Made by a program: the position numbers and the translations under genes. Shown piece after piece: positions 1-10,744 of a stretch of 64,000 nucleotides of DNA; within the stretch, counting starts at the first letter, position 1; each line of letters starts with the position of its first letter. Source of the DNA: Kocuria dechangensis (GTDB taxonomy: Bacteria > Actinomycetota > Actinomycetes > Actinomycetales > Micrococcaceae); the NCBI RefSeq assembly GCF_014636775.1, contig NZ_BMEQ01000008.1:62001-126000 (forward strand), written 5' to 3'. The notes beneath the pieces were generated by a model that had not been told where the DNA came from, did no database searches, and saw only the letters and a program-made list of their open reading frames with translations.

Positions 1-1
1 G

Positions 2-706
2 GCCCAGCTGCGCGCCGTGGTGCGGGACGCCGCGAAGGCCGCCGAGCGGCACCGGGACGACGCCGCCGCGCGCGGGGACCGCGTCCACACCTACGCCGAG
101 CAGATCGCCCTGCGCGCCATGGGCCGCCCCCACCGGGCGGCGGAGGCGCGGGCCACGCTGGCCGAGCACGGCGAGGAGCGCTTCGCGTCCCGCTTCGACG
201 AGTGGTGGGACCTCTACACCCCGGAGCCCCTGGCCGTGGAGGTCACCGTCTGGAACTCCACCGTGGGCTACGCCGGCACCCTCGACCTCGTGGCCCGGAT
301 CGCGGGGCGGACCTGCCTGATCGACTACAAGACCAAGGGCACCGACCGCGACGGCCGGGTGAAGTCCCTCGACCCGAAGGTCGTCACGCAGCTCGTGGCC
401 GGGCTCAAGGCCGAGGAGTCCCTCGTGGACGCCGAGGCCGGCACGTGGGAGCCGTGGGCCTACGGCAACGCGGACCTGCTGCTGGGGGTCGCGATCGGCG
501 AGACCGAGGTCGTTCCCGTGCAGGCGGTGCCCGCGGTGCTGGAGGCGCACTGGTACAAGTTCTGTGCCCTGCACCGGGTGTGGACGCAGGAGACGGCGCT
601 CGCCGCGGCGGGGCCCGCGCTGCGCCCGGTGCCGCCCCCGCCGGTGCAGAGCCTCCCCGTCCCGGGCGCGGGCGCGCAGGCCACCGCGGAGCCCGGCGGC
701 GCGTAG
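2..706 (+). CDS. PD-(D/E)XK nuclease-like protein, 5' truncated by window edge
   Basis: The reading frame is open from the first bases of the window, so the true start lies upstream; GTG codons at 17 and 20 are internal candidates only. About 235 residues are visible. Around residues 82-110 there is an EVTVWN strand, then GTLDLV and LIDYKTKG, which is the spacing of the E...D...(D/E)xK catalytic core of PD-(D/E)XK nucleases (RecB/Cas4/phage exonuclease superfamily). The tail, from about residue 205, is Pro/Ala-rich and looks disordered. It sits 71 bp upstream of def on the same strand. No substrate can be deduced. The family call is an inference from motif spacing; it could equally be a stand-alone inactive fold member. 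Confidence 0.6.
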   Translation, partial: AQLRAVVRDAAKAAERHRDDAAARGDRVHTYAEQIALRAMGRPHRAAEARATLAEHGEERFASRFDEWWDLYTPEPLAVEVTVWNSTVGYAGTLDLVARIAGRTCLIDYKTKGTDRDGRVKSLDPKVVTQLVAGLKAEESLVDAEAGTWEPWAYGNADLLLGVAIGETEVVPVQAVPAVLEAHWYKFCALHRVWTQETALAAAGPALRPVPPPPVQSLPVPGAGAQATAEPGGA

Positions 707-777
707 GCGCGCCGCCCGGCGTGCCCGGCCCCACGGGCCGGACCGTAGACTTGGACGGTCGAGAGCGAGGTCCATCC

Positions 778-1353
778 ATGTCCATCCTGCCCATCCGCAC
801 CATCGGCGACCCCGTCCTGCGCACCCGCGCCCAGGAGGTCACGGAGTTCGATGACGCCCTGCGCCGCCTCGTGGCGGACATGCACGAGACGATGCTGGAC
901 GTCGGCGGCGTCGGCCTCGCCGCGCCCCAGGTGGGCGTGAGCCTGCGCGTGTTCACCTGGGCGGTCGAGGGCTCCGAGGGCCACGTGGTCAACCCCGTGC
1001 TGGAGATCGGCGAGGAGCCGCAGCAGGGCGGCGAGGGCTGCCTGTCCGTGCCCGGCCTGGGCTTCGAGACCCCCCGGCGGGACTGGGCGCGGGTGGTCGG
1101 CGTGGACCGGGACGGCGCCCCCGTCGTCGTCGAGGGCACGGGGCTGCTCGCCCGCTGCCTGCAGCACGAGACCGACCACCTCGACGGCCGCCTCTACGTG
1201 GACCGCCTCGTCGGCGAGGCGAAGAAGGAGGCGATGCGCGCCATCCGCGCCGCCGACTACAACGGCGTGGTCAGCGGCGTCGCGGGGCAGCGCGCCACCA
1301 GCGTGGGCACCTCCTTCGGCGCCGGCTCCGCCTTCGGGTCTCCCCGCGCCTGA
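778..1353 (+). CDS. def: Peptide deformylase
   Basis: Removes the N-formyl group from initiator methionine of nascent proteins in the cytoplasm. The 191-residue product has all three signature motifs: GVGLAAPQVG (residues 44-53), EGCLS with metal ligand Cys88, and QHETDHLDG (129-137) carrying the two His ligands and catalytic Glu. Start ATG is preceded by a GAGCGAGG ribosome-binding site about 7 nt away; the frame is open further upstream but similarity starts at MSILPIR. A TAGACT -10-like box lies at about 746-751. fmt follows after 43 bp, so the formylation and deformylation enzymes are neighbours, the usual def-fmt arrangement. The last 20 residues are a Gly/Ser/Ala-rich extension past the catalytic domain. 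Confidence 0.96.
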   Translation: MSILPIRTIGDPVLRTRAQEVTEFDDALRRLVADMHETMLDVGGVGLAAPQVGVSLRVFTWAVEGSEGHVVNPVLEIGEEPQQGGEGCLSVPGLGFETPRRDWARVVGVDRDGAPVVVEGTGLLARCLQHETDHLDGRLYVDRLVGEAKKEAMRAIRAADYNGVVSGVAGQRATSVGTSFGAGSAFGSPRA

Positions 1354-1396
1354 CGCCCCGGCACCTCAGACCCCGCCCCCACCCACCAGGAGAGCC

Positions 1397-2317
1397 GTGA
1401 AGATCCTCTACGCGGGCACGCCGTCCGTCGCCGTGCCGCCCCTCGTCCACCTGGCCGAGCGCCCCGACGTCGAGGTCGCGGCCGTCCTCACCCGCACCGA
1501 CGCCCCCGTCGGCCGGAAGAAGGTCCTCACGCCCTCGCCCGTGGCGGAGGAGGCCGAACGGCGCGGCATCCCGGTGCTCAAGGCCAACCGCGTGGACGCG
1601 GAGCTCACCGGGCGGATCCGGGATCTCGGCGTCGACGTCGCGGCGGTCGTCGCCTACGGCGCCCTGGTCCCGCAGGCCGCCCTCGACGCCGTGCCCCACG
1701 GCTGGATCAACCTGCACTTCTCCCTGCTGCCGCAGTGGCGCGGCGCCGCACCGGTCCAGCGCGCCCTGATGGCCGGCGACACGGTGGTGGGCGCCAGCAC
1801 CTTCCTGCTCGAGGCCGGCCTCGACACCGGGCCCGTGATCGGCACCCTGGTCGACGAGGTCCGCCCCGAGGACACCGCCGGGACCGTCCTGGAGCGCCTC
1901 TCCCGCACCGCGGCCCCGCTGCTGGCCGACTCCCTGCTCGCCGTGGTGGCCGGCTCCGCGCGCCCGGCCCCGCAGCAGGGCGAGGTCAGCCACGCCCCCA
2001 AGCTCACGGCCGAGGACGCCCGGGTCCGCTGGTGCGACCCCGCCGTGGCCGTCGCCCACCGCGTCCGCGGCACCACCCCCGAGCCCGGCGCCTGGACGAC
2101 GCTCGACGGGCGGCGGTTCAAGCTCGGCCCGGTGGTCGCCCGGCCGGACGAGCGCGGTCTCGCACCGGGGCAGTGCGTGCTGCGGGGCGGCGCCGTGCTG
2201 GTGGGCACCGGGTCCTACGCGGTGCAGCTGGGCCAGGTGCAGCCCTCCGGGAAGAAGCCCATGGACGCGCCCGCCTGGGCGCGCGGCTGGAACGAGGACG
2301 GAGTGGTGTTCGAGTGA
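1397..2317 (+). CDS. fmt: Methionyl-tRNA formyltransferase
   Basis: Transfers a formyl group from 10-formyltetrahydrofolate to Met-tRNA(fMet). 306 residues, normal for the family. N-terminal Rossmann domain begins MKILYAGTPSVAV; the catalytic Asn, His and Asp correspond to N105, H107 (in NLHFSLLPQWRGAAPVQ) and D143 (GLDTGPV). The C-terminal half is the tRNA-binding OB-fold. Start is GTG with AGGAGAG immediately upstream. The stop codon overlaps the GTG of rsmB by 4 bp (GTGA), implying translational coupling. Confidence 0.96.
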   Translation: MKILYAGTPSVAVPPLVHLAERPDVEVAAVLTRTDAPVGRKKVLTPSPVAEEAERRGIPVLKANRVDAELTGRIRDLGVDVAAVVAYGALVPQAALDAVPHGWINLHFSLLPQWRGAAPVQRALMAGDTVVGASTFLLEAGLDTGPVIGTLVDEVRPEDTAGTVLERLSRTAAPLLADSLLAVVAGSARPAPQQGEVSHAPKLTAEDARVRWCDPAVAVAHRVRGTTPEPGAWTTLDGRRFKLGPVVARPDERGLAPGQCVLRGGAVLVGTGSYAVQLGQVQPSGKKPMDAPAWARGWNEDGVVFE

Positions 2318-3939
2318 GCGAGCGCGACGGACAGCAGCACGGCGGACAGCAGCGGGGCGGACGGCCCGGGGACCGGACCGGGGGCCCGCGCGCCGGGCGC
2401 CCCGCCCGGGACCGGCAGGACGGGCCCCGCCGCAGCGCCACGGGGCACGAGCGCAACCGGCGCGCGCAGGCCGAGCGGTCCTTCTCCGCCTCGGCCCCGG
2501 GCCGGCGCACCCGCCGGGCCGACCCGGCCCGGCTCGCCGCGTTCGAGACGCTGCGCGCCGTCTCCGAGGAGGGCGCCTACGGCAACCTCGTCCTGCCCCG
2601 GGCCATCCGCGCCCACCGGCTGGACCGCCGCGACGCCGGCTTCGCGACCGAGCTCGCCTACGGCGCCCTGCGCTGGCAGGGCACCTGGGACGCCGTGCTG
2701 GCCCGCTGCGTGGACCGGCCGCTGGCCGACCTCGACGGCGCCGTCCTGGACGCGCTGCGCCTGGGCGTCCACCAGCTGCTGGCCATGCGCGTGCCGGACC
2801 ACGCCGCCCTCGACCAGACGGTCGGGCTCGTCCGGGCCGTGATCGGCGCCGGGCCCGGCGGGTTGGTCAACGCCGTGCTGCGCAAGGTCGCGGCCAAGGA
2901 CCTCCAGGAGTGGCTCGCGGAGCTGACCGAGGACGTGGCCGACGACGCCGCGCGGCTGGGCCTGCGCCACGCCCACCCGGCGTGGGAGGTCCGCGCCCTG
3001 CGCCAGGCGCTCGTCGCCCACGGCCGCGACGCCGCGGAGCTCGAGGCCCTCCTCGAGGCCGACAACGCCGCCCCCGTCGTCAACCTCGTCGCCCTGCCCG
3101 GGGTGGGCGACCTCGCCGAGGCGCTCGGGACGGGGGCGGAGCCGGGGACGCTGGTCCCGGGCTCCGCGCTGAGCAGCGGCGGGGACCTGCACCGGCTCGC
3201 CTCGGTGCGGGAGGGCGGCGTGCGCGTCCAGGACGCCGGCTCCCAGCTGGTCGCCCGCGCCCTGCTCGAGGCCGGGCACCGGCCCGCGGAGGGGGAGCGC
3301 TGGCTCGACCTCTGCGCCGGCCCCGGCGGCAAGGCCGCGCTGCTCGCCGCCGTCGCCGCCGGCCGCGGCGCCCACCTGACCGCCAACGAGGTCGCCCCGC
3401 ACCGCGCGGAGCTCGTGCGCCAGGCGCTGCGGCCCGTCCCCGCGGAGGCCTGGACCGTGCGCACCGGCGACGGCCGGACGATCGCCGAGACCCTCGGGGG
3501 CCGGCCGGTCGAGGACGCCGGCTGGGACCGGGTGCTCGTGGACGCCCCGTGCACCGGGCTGGGCGCGCTGCGCCGCCGCCCGGAGTCCCGCTGGCGGCGC
3601 ACCCCCCGGGACCTCGCCGAGCTGGGCCCCCTCCAGCGCGGGCTGCTGCAGGCGGCGCTGGACGTCACCCGCCCCGGCGGGACCGTCGCCTACGTCACGT
3701 GCTCCCCGCACGCCGCCGAGACGCTGGCGGTGGTCCAGGACGTGCTGGCCGCCCGCGACGACGCCGAGCTGGTCGACGCCCTCGCGCCCGTGCGGGCCGC
3801 GGCGCTGCCCGGTGCCCTCGACGGCGACCGCGACCCCTCCCGCCCCTGGGAGGGGACCGCCGGTCCCGCGACCGTCCAGCTGTGGCCGCACGTCCACGGC
3901 ACCGACGCCATGTTCCTGGCCCTGCTGCGCAAGCGCTGA
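2314..3939 (+). CDS. rsmB: 16S rRNA (cytosine-C5)-methyltransferase RsmB/Fmu
   Basis: Predicted S-adenosylmethionine-dependent enzyme that methylates C967-equivalent of 16S rRNA. 541 residues. The first ~65 residues are Gly/Arg/Gln-rich low complexity, followed by a NusB-like RNA-binding domain (about 70-200) and a class I methyltransferase domain. Visible motifs: LDLCAGPGGKAALLA (SAM binding), DAPCTGLGALRRRPESRW (motif IV with the release Cys) and TCSPHAAE (motif VI with the nucleophilic Cys). The GTG start at 2314 overlaps fmt by 4 bp; the frame is open far upstream, but that part is the out-of-frame shadow of fmt. rpe follows after 51 bp. Confidence 0.93.
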   Translation: MSERDGQQHGGQQRGGRPGDRTGGPRAGRPARDRQDGPRRSATGHERNRRAQAERSFSASAPGRRTRRADPARLAAFETLRAVSEEGAYGNLVLPRAIRAHRLDRRDAGFATELAYGALRWQGTWDAVLARCVDRPLADLDGAVLDALRLGVHQLLAMRVPDHAALDQTVGLVRAVIGAGPGGLVNAVLRKVAAKDLQEWLAELTEDVADDAARLGLRHAHPAWEVRALRQALVAHGRDAAELEALLEADNAAPVVNLVALPGVGDLAEALGTGAEPGTLVPGSALSSGGDLHRLASVREGGVRVQDAGSQLVARALLEAGHRPAEGERWLDLCAGPGGKAALLAAVAAGRGAHLTANEVAPHRAELVRQALRPVPAEAWTVRTGDGRTIAETLGGRPVEDAGWDRVLVDAPCTGLGALRRRPESRWRRTPRDLAELGPLQRGLLQAALDVTRPGGTVAYVTCSPHAAETLAVVQDVLAARDDAELVDALAPVRAAALPGALDGDRDPSRPWEGTAGPATVQLWPHVHGTDAMFLALLRKR

Positions 3940-3990
3940 CGCCGGACGCCCACCCACCCCGCCGATCCCGCCGCCGACCCAGGAGCCCCC

Positions 3991-4656
3991 GTGACCCGCA
4001 CCTGCATCCACCCCTCGATCCTCTCCGCGGACTTCGTCAACCTCGAGGCGGAGCTGTCCCGGATCGCCACCGCCGACGCCGTGCACGTGGACGTCATGGA
4101 CAACCACTTCGTGCCCAACCTGACGCTGGGGCTGCCCGTCGTCGAGCGGATCCTCGCCGTGAGTTCGGTGCCGCTGGACGTGCACCTGATGATCGAGGAC
4201 GCCGACCGGTGGGCCGCCGCCTACGCGGAGCTCGGCTGCGAGTCCGTGACCTTCCACGCGGAGGCCGCCCGTGCCCCGCTCAAGCTCGCCCGCGAGCTGC
4301 GCCACCACGGCGCCCGTGCCGGGATGGCGCTGCGCCCGGCGACCCCGGTGGAGCCGTACCTGGACCTGCTCCCCGAGCTGGACACCCTGATGATCATGAC
4401 GGTGGAGCCGGGCTTCGGCGGCCAGGCCTTCCTCGACGTCACGCTCCCGAAGATCCGCCGCGCCGCGGAGGCGATCCGGGCCGGCGGCGGGCGGGTGGCC
4501 CTGCAGGTCGACGGGGGGATCACCGAGGAGACGATCGTGCGCGCCGCGGAGGCCGGGGCGGACACCTTCGTGGCGGGCTCCGCCGTCTACGGCACGGGGG
4601 ACCCCGAGGCCGCGATCACGGCCCTGCGGGCCGCCGCGCGCGCCCGGCAGGGCTGA
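3991..4656 (+). CDS. rpe: Ribulose-phosphate 3-epimerase
   Basis: Interconverts ribulose-5-phosphate and xylulose-5-phosphate in the pentose phosphate pathway. 221-residue TIM barrel with HPSILSADF near the N terminus, the metal/catalytic [11 protein letters not shown] segment, [11 protein letters not shown] phosphate-binding loop and DGGI near the C terminus. GTG start, preceded by AGGAGC. It is the last gene before the riboflavin operon, whose ribulose-5-phosphate precursor it can supply; this order is common in actinobacteria. Confidence 0.96.
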   Translation: MTRTCIHPSILSADFVNLEAELSRIATADAVHVDVMDNHFVPNLTLGLPVVERILAVSSVPLDVHLMIEDADRWAAAYAELGCESVTFHAEAARAPLKLARELRHHGARAGMALRPATPVEPYLDLLPELDTLMIMTVEPGFGGQAFLDVTLPKIRRAAEAIRAGGGRVALQVDGGITEETIVRAAEAGADTFVAGSAVYGTGDPEAAITALRAAARARQG

Positions 4657-4705
4657 GTCCGCCGTTCCCCGGGGTGCGCTGTGTCATAATCGTTGGCAAC
4701 AACAA

Positions 4706-4862
4706 CGTGTTCCGGGGTCGGTGGAAGTCCGAACCGGCGGTCACAGTCCGCGAACCGGACGAGTGCCCACGCGCAGGTGCCAGCACCTGCCGGGGGTTCC
4801 CGTCCGGCCGAACCGGTGGAACTCCGGTACCGACAGTCACAGTCTGGATGGAAGGCAACACG
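4706..4862 (+). promoter_or_regulatory. FMN riboswitch (RFN element)
   Basis: Basal stem P1 is formed by CGTGTT (4706-4711) and AACACG (4857-4862). Between them lie the RFN hallmarks in order: a GGTGGAAGTCCGAACCGGCGG-like block (about 4720-4740), a CGAACCGG block (4751-4758), a variable hairpin (4760-4808), GGTGGAACTCCGG (about 4815-4827), and ACAGTCACAGTCTGGATG (4833-4850). It lies directly upstream of ribD and the whole rib operon. A CATAAT -10-like box at 4685-4690 would start transcription about 10 nt before P1. Binding of FMN is expected to reduce rib expression. Confidence 0.93.
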
Positions 4863-4902
4863 TGCAACGGCCCTCGTGGCGCGCGCCCAGTGCACGCCGC
4901 GC

Positions 4903-4925
4903 CCGCCGCCGGTCCCCGGCGGCGG
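4903..4925 (+). terminator. Hairpin in riboswitch expression platform
   Basis: Perfect 10-bp stem CCGCCGCCGG / CCGGCGGCGG with a 3-nt loop, 40 nt downstream of the FMN aptamer and 47 nt before ribD. Only a few T residues follow, so it may act as a GC-only terminator or as part of an RNA switch that controls the leader. The alternative anti-terminator pairing was not worked out. Confidence 0.5.
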
Positions 4926-4971
4926 CCCCGTTGTCCTGCGCCCCGGACCCGACCCGGGAAGGACGACGCGA

Positions 4972-6018
4972 ATGGACCCGCAGCCCTTCGGTGACGCCGA
5001 GCGGTCGCTCATGCGGACCGCCCTGCACGCCGCGGCCCGCGGCCCGCGCGGGGCGAACCCGCTCGTGGGGGCGGTCCTCGTCGACGCCACCGGGCGGATC
5101 CTGCACGTCGGCCACCACCGCGGGGCCGGCACCGCCCACGCCGAGGTCGACGTCCTGGAGCGCGCCGCCTCCGCCGGCACCGACCTGCGGGACACCACCA
5201 TGTACGTCACCCTCGAGCCCTGCAACCACTGGGGCCGCACCGGCCCGTGCGCCGAGGCCATCGTCGCCGCGGGCGTGCCCCGCGTCGTCTTCGGCGCCCC
5301 CGACCGCACGACCGCGGCCTCCGGCGGCTCGGCCGCCATGCGCGCCGCCGGGCTCGACGTCCGCTCGGGCCTGCTCGCCGACGAGGCGGAGCAGCTCAAC
5401 GAGCGCTGGGGCGAGACGATGCGCGCGCAGCGTCCCTTCGTCACCCTCAAGGTCGCCCAGACCCTCGACTCCCGGATCGCCGCGGCCGACGGGACCAGCC
5501 AGTGGATCACGTCGTCGTCCGCGCGGGAGCACGGCCACGACGTCCGGGCCCGCGCGGACGCCGTGCTCGTGGGCACCGGCACGGTGCTTGCGGACGACCC
5601 CCGGCTCACCGCCCGCACGGGCGACGGCGGCGCCGTCGCCCGCCAGCCCCTGCGCGTGGTCATGGGCCTGCGCCCCGTCCCCGACCGCGCCGCCGTCCGC
5701 GGCACGGACGGGCGGTTCCGCCACGTCACCACCCACGACCCGCACTCCGCGCTCGCCGAGCTCTACGACGCCGGGGTCCGGCACGTCCTGATCGAGGGCG
5801 GGGCGACGACCGCGGCGGCCTTCCTGCGCGTCGGCCTCGTCGACGAGATCGCCCTCTACCAGGCCCCGCTGCTGCTGGGCGCGGGCCGAGCCGCCTTCCA
5901 GGACCTGCGGATCGGCACCCTCGCCGGCGCCTCCCGGTGGCAGCTCGACCCGACCGGGGGAGGGCCCGTGCAGCAGCTGGGCCCCGACCTGTGGATCCAC
6001 CTGCGGCCCACAGCCTGA
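4972..6018 (+). CDS. ribD: Bifunctional riboflavin deaminase/reductase RibD
   Basis: Catalyses the deamination and then the side-chain reduction of the pyrimidine intermediates of riboflavin synthesis. 348 residues. The N-terminal cytidine-deaminase-like domain has the zinc site HAE (TAHAEVDVLE) and PCNHWGRTGPC; note W and G where the usual sequence is PCSHHGRTPPC-like. From about residue 150 the reductase domain begins (RPFVTLKVAQTLDSRIA, ARADAVLVGTGT). ATG start chosen with GGAAGG 9 nt upstream, after the riboswitch; the open frame continues upstream through the riboswitch but is not coding. First gene of the rib operon. Confidence 0.95.
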   Translation: MDPQPFGDAERSLMRTALHAAARGPRGANPLVGAVLVDATGRILHVGHHRGAGTAHAEVDVLERAASAGTDLRDTTMYVTLEPCNHWGRTGPCAEAIVAAGVPRVVFGAPDRTTAASGGSAAMRAAGLDVRSGLLADEAEQLNERWGETMRAQRPFVTLKVAQTLDSRIAAADGTSQWITSSSAREHGHDVRARADAVLVGTGTVLADDPRLTARTGDGGAVARQPLRVVMGLRPVPDRAAVRGTDGRFRHVTTHDPHSALAELYDAGVRHVLIEGGATTAAAFLRVGLVDEIALYQAPLLLGAGRAAFQDLRIGTLAGASRWQLDPTGGGPVQQLGPDLWIHLRPTA

Positions 6019-6067
6019 GCCGCTCCCGACACTCCCCGCACTCCCGCCAGACCAGAGGAAGAAGCAG

Positions 6068-6741
6068 ATGTTCACAGGAATCGTCGCCGGCCAGGGCACC
6101 GTGCGCTCGGTCGAGGCCCGCCCCGACGGCACGAGCGCCCGGCTGCTCGTCGACGCCGGCGCGCTCGTCGCGGACCTCCCGCACGGCGGGTCGCTGGCCG
6201 TCAACGGCGTGTGCCTGACCGCGACCCGCACGGAGCAGATCGGCCCGGGGCAGTTCCTGGCCGACGTCATCGGGGAGACCCTCGTCCGCACCAATCTCGG
6301 GGCCCTCGCCGCCGGGGACGCCGTCAACCTCGAGCGCTGCGTGCCCGCGGGCGGCCGGCTCGACGGGCACGTGGTCCAGGGCCACGTGGACGGCACCGGC
6401 ACCGTGGCCGAGCGCGAGGACCTCGGCGAGTGGGAGCGCGTGCGCGTGGCCCTGCCCGCCGAGCTCGCACCGTTCGTCGCGGAGAAGGGCTCGATCGCCG
6501 TGGACGGTGTCTCCCTCACCGTGACCGCCGTCAGCGAGCCGGGGGACCCCGCCCCGTGGTTCGAGGTCGGGCTGATCCCCGCCACCCTGGCCGAGACCAC
6601 GCTCGGGCGCCGCCCGGCGGGCTCGACCGTCAACCTGGAGGTCGACGTCCTGGCGAAGTACGCCCAGCGCCTGCTGGCGTTCGCCCGGATCGACAGCACG
6701 CCGCAGGGTCCCGCCACCGGGCCCGCGGCAGGAGAAGGAGC

Positions 6742-6745
<4 letters not shown>
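6068..6745 (+). CDS. ribE: Riboflavin synthase (alpha chain)
   Basis: Dismutates two molecules of 6,7-dimethyl-8-ribityllumazine to riboflavin and the pyrimidine precursor. 225 residues with the classic N-terminal MFTGIV and two tandem lumazine-binding barrels, the second beginning near [13 protein letters not shown] (about residue 98). RBS GAGGAAGAAG precedes the ATG. It ends in an ATGA overlap with ribB. Named ribE in the B. subtilis sense; some databases use ribC. Confidence 0.95.
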
Positions 6746-8575
<1,830 letters not shown>

Positions 8576-8582
8576 GCCGGAG

Positions 8583-8618
8583 GGGCCCGCCCCGGGCGGC
8601 TGCGTCCGGGGCGGGCCC
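8583..8618 (+). terminator. rib operon terminator hairpin
   Basis: Perfect 13-bp stem (8583-8595 with 8606-8618, GGGCCCGCCCCGG / CCGGGGCGGGCCC), 10-nt loop, 7 bp after the ribH stop. There is no T tract, which is common for actinobacterial terminators. Confidence 0.7.
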
Positions 8619-8628
8619 GCCGACCCAT

Positions 8629-8634
8629 TACCCT
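8629..8634 (+). promoter_or_regulatory. hisE -10 box, leaderless type
   Basis: TACCCT ends 7 nt before the GTG of hisE, the spacing expected if transcription starts at the G of the start codon. No Shine-Dalgarno sequence is present and no good -35 box was seen. Confidence 0.5.
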
Positions 8635-8641
8635 GGTAGTC

Positions 8642-8905
8642 GTGAAAACCTTCGAGACCCTCTTCGCCGAGATCAGCGACAAAGCAGTGACCCGCCCGGA
8701 AGGCTCCGGCACCGTCCGTGAGCTCGACACCGGGGTCCACGGGATCGGCAAGAAGATCGTCGAGGAGGCCGCGGAGGTCTGGATGGCCTGCGAGTACGAG
8801 ACCCCGGCCGAGGCGGCCGAGGAGATCTCCCAGCTGCTGTACCACCTCCAGGTCATGATGGTCGCCAAGGGCCTGACCCTCGAGGACGTCTACACCCACC
8901 TCTGA
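8642..8905 (+). CDS. hisE: Phosphoribosyl-ATP diphosphatase
   Basis: Hydrolyses PR-ATP to PR-AMP, step 2 of histidine synthesis. 87 residues, the normal size of monofunctional HisE, all-alpha MazG-like fold. [13 protein letters not shown] and [13 protein letters not shown] are the conserved acidic Mg-binding helices. Starts with GTG directly after a TACCCT box, suggesting a leaderless transcript. hisG follows after 93 bp; hisI (step 3) is a separate gene at 11137. Confidence 0.95.
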   Translation: MKTFETLFAEISDKAVTRPEGSGTVRELDTGVHGIGKKIVEEAAEVWMACEYETPAEAAEEISQLLYHLQVMMVAKGLTLEDVYTHL

Positions 8906-8998
8906 GCGGGCGCCCCGGGGCGCCGCCCGGTGCCCGCGCCGCCCACCCCCGCCGAAGCCGTCGAAGAAGCCGTCCAGAAGTCGTCGAGAAGGAATCCC

Positions 8999-9844
8999 AT
9001 GCTGCGTGTCGCAGTGCCCAACAAGGGCGCCCTGTCCGAAGCCGCCGTCACCATGCTCAAGGAGGCCGGCTACCGGCAGCGCCGCGACTCCCGCGAGCTG
9101 GTCCTCGTGGACCCGGAGAACAACGTCGAGTTCTTCTACCTGCGGCCCCGCGACATCGCCGTCTACGTGGGCGGCGGGATCCTCGACGTCGGGATCACCG
9201 GCCGGGACCTGCTCCTGGACTCCGGCGTCCACGCCGACGAGGACCTGGCCCTGGACTTCGCCCGCTCCACCTTCCGCTTCGCCGGCCCCCTGGGGGAGTT
9301 CAGCTCCGTCGCGCAGCTGGCCGGCAAGCGCATCGCCACCAGCTACGACGGCCTGCTGCGCGCCCACCTCGCCGAGCAGGGCATCGAGGCGTCCGTGGTC
9401 CGCCTCGACGGCGCCGTGGAGTCCTCCATCCGCCTGGGCGTGGCGGACGCCATCGCCGACGTCGTCGAGACCGGCAACACCCTGCGCGCCGCCGGGCTGC
9501 AGGTCTTCGGCGACCCGATCATGACCTCCGAGGCGCTGCTGATCCGCAGCCGCGCCGCCGAGGAGCCCGAGGGCCTGGCCGTGCTGCGCCGCCGCCTGCA
9601 GGGCGTCCTCGTGGCCCGGCAGTACGTGATGATGGACTACGACGTCGCCGAGGAGCTCGTCGACGCGGCGACCAGCATCACCCCCGGCATGGAGGGCCCC
9701 ACCATCTCCCGCCTGGGACGCGGCAATGCGTGGGCCGTGCGCGCCATGGTCCCCAAGGCCGAGACCAACAAGGTGATGGACGCCCTCTACGAGGTCGGGG
9801 CCCGGGCGATCCTGGTCTCCCCGATCCAGGCCGCCCGCATCTGA
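8999..9844 (+). CDS. hisG: ATP phosphoribosyltransferase, long form
   Basis: Commits ATP and PRPP to histidine synthesis. 281 residues, so it is the long HisG form with a C-terminal regulatory domain expected to bind histidine. [16 protein letters not shown], then [14 protein letters not shown] and the PRPP loop [17 protein letters not shown] (about residues 155-171) are clear; the ACT-like tail starts near residue 205. GAGAAGGA lies 6-8 nt upstream of the ATG. hisF follows after 41 bp. Confidence 0.96.
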   Translation: MLRVAVPNKGALSEAAVTMLKEAGYRQRRDSRELVLVDPENNVEFFYLRPRDIAVYVGGGILDVGITGRDLLLDSGVHADEDLALDFARSTFRFAGPLGEFSSVAQLAGKRIATSYDGLLRAHLAEQGIEASVVRLDGAVESSIRLGVADAIADVVETGNTLRAAGLQVFGDPIMTSEALLIRSRAAEEPEGLAVLRRRLQGVLVARQYVMMDYDVAEELVDAATSITPGMEGPTISRLGRGNAWAVRAMVPKAETNKVMDALYEVGARAILVSPIQAARI

Positions 9845-9885
9845 ACCCCGTATCCCCCGCACCCGGTCCCGAGGAGGTCCCGCCC

Positions 9886-10650
9886 GTGGGCGTTGCCGTA
9901 CGAGTCATCCCCTGCCTGGACGTCGACGCCGGGCGCGTCGTCAAGGGCGTCAACTTCGAGAACCTCCGCGACGCCGGCGACCCCGTCGAGCTCGCGAAGC
10001 GCTACAACCTCGCCGGCGCCGACGAGCTGACGTTCCTCGACGTCACGGCCTCCTCCGCGGCCCGGGCGACGACCTTCGACGTCGTCGCGCGCACCGCCGA
10101 GCAGGTCTTCATCCCCCTGACCGTGGGCGGCGGGGTCCGCACGGTCGCCGACGTCGACCGGCTGCTGCGCTGCGGCGCGGACAAGGCGTCGATCAACACC
10201 GCCGCCGTCGCGCGCCCCGGGGTGATCGACGAGATCACGGGGCACTTCGGCAGCCAGGTGCTCGTCCTGTCCCTCGACGCCCGGCGCACGGGCAACACCT
10301 CCTCCGGCTTCGAGGTGACCACCCACGGCGGGCGCACGCTCACCGGCATCGACGCCCTCGACTGGGCCCGCGAGTGCGAGGACCGCGGGGTGGGGGAGAT
10401 CCTGCTCAACTCCATGGACGCTGACGGCACCCAGGAGGGCTTCGACCTCGAGATGATCCGCGCCGTGCGCGAACGGGTGCACGTGCCCCTCATCGCCTCC
10501 GGCGGGGCCGGCGCGCCCGAGCACTTCCCGCCCGCCGTGGCCGCGGGCGCCGACGCCGTGCTGGCCGCCTCGATCTTCCACTTCGGCCCGGTGCACGCCA
10601 TCGCCGAGGTCAAGGACGCGCTGCGCGCCGCGGGCTACGAGGTCCGCTGA
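9886..10650 (+). CDS. hisF: Imidazole glycerol phosphate synthase cyclase subunit
   Basis: TIM-barrel subunit that closes the imidazole ring using ammonia from HisH. 254 residues. Catalytic Asp residues are in [14 protein letters not shown] (about residue 12) and VLSLDARR; phosphate loops VGGGVRT and [11 protein letters not shown] are present. GTG start with GAGGAGG 8 nt upstream. hisH and hisA are not in this window. Confidence 0.96.
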   Translation: MGVAVRVIPCLDVDAGRVVKGVNFENLRDAGDPVELAKRYNLAGADELTFLDVTASSAARATTFDVVARTAEQVFIPLTVGGGVRTVADVDRLLRCGADKASINTAAVARPGVIDEITGHFGSQVLVLSLDARRTGNTSSGFEVTTHGGRTLTGIDALDWARECEDRGVGEILLNSMDADGTQEGFDLEMIRAVRERVHVPLIASGGAGAPEHFPPAVAAGADAVLAASIFHFGPVHAIAEVKDALRAAGYEVR

Positions 10651-10689
10651 CGCCGCGCCCCGTGGCCCCGGGCGGCCTCCCGGCGTACA

Positions 10690-10709
10690 GTCGTCAGTGA
10701 GCTGACGAC
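10690..10709. promoter_or_regulatory. 20-bp perfect inverted repeat, possible operator
   Basis: GTCGTCAG-TGAG-CTGACGAC: two perfect 8-bp arms around 4 bp, 35 bp upstream of the small ORF at 10745. The size fits a binding site for a dimeric regulator; an RNA hairpin is an alternative. No family of regulator can be named. Confidence 0.4.
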
Positions 10710-10744
10710 AGTCGCTCGACAGGTCGACGACGAAGGAGTTCACC

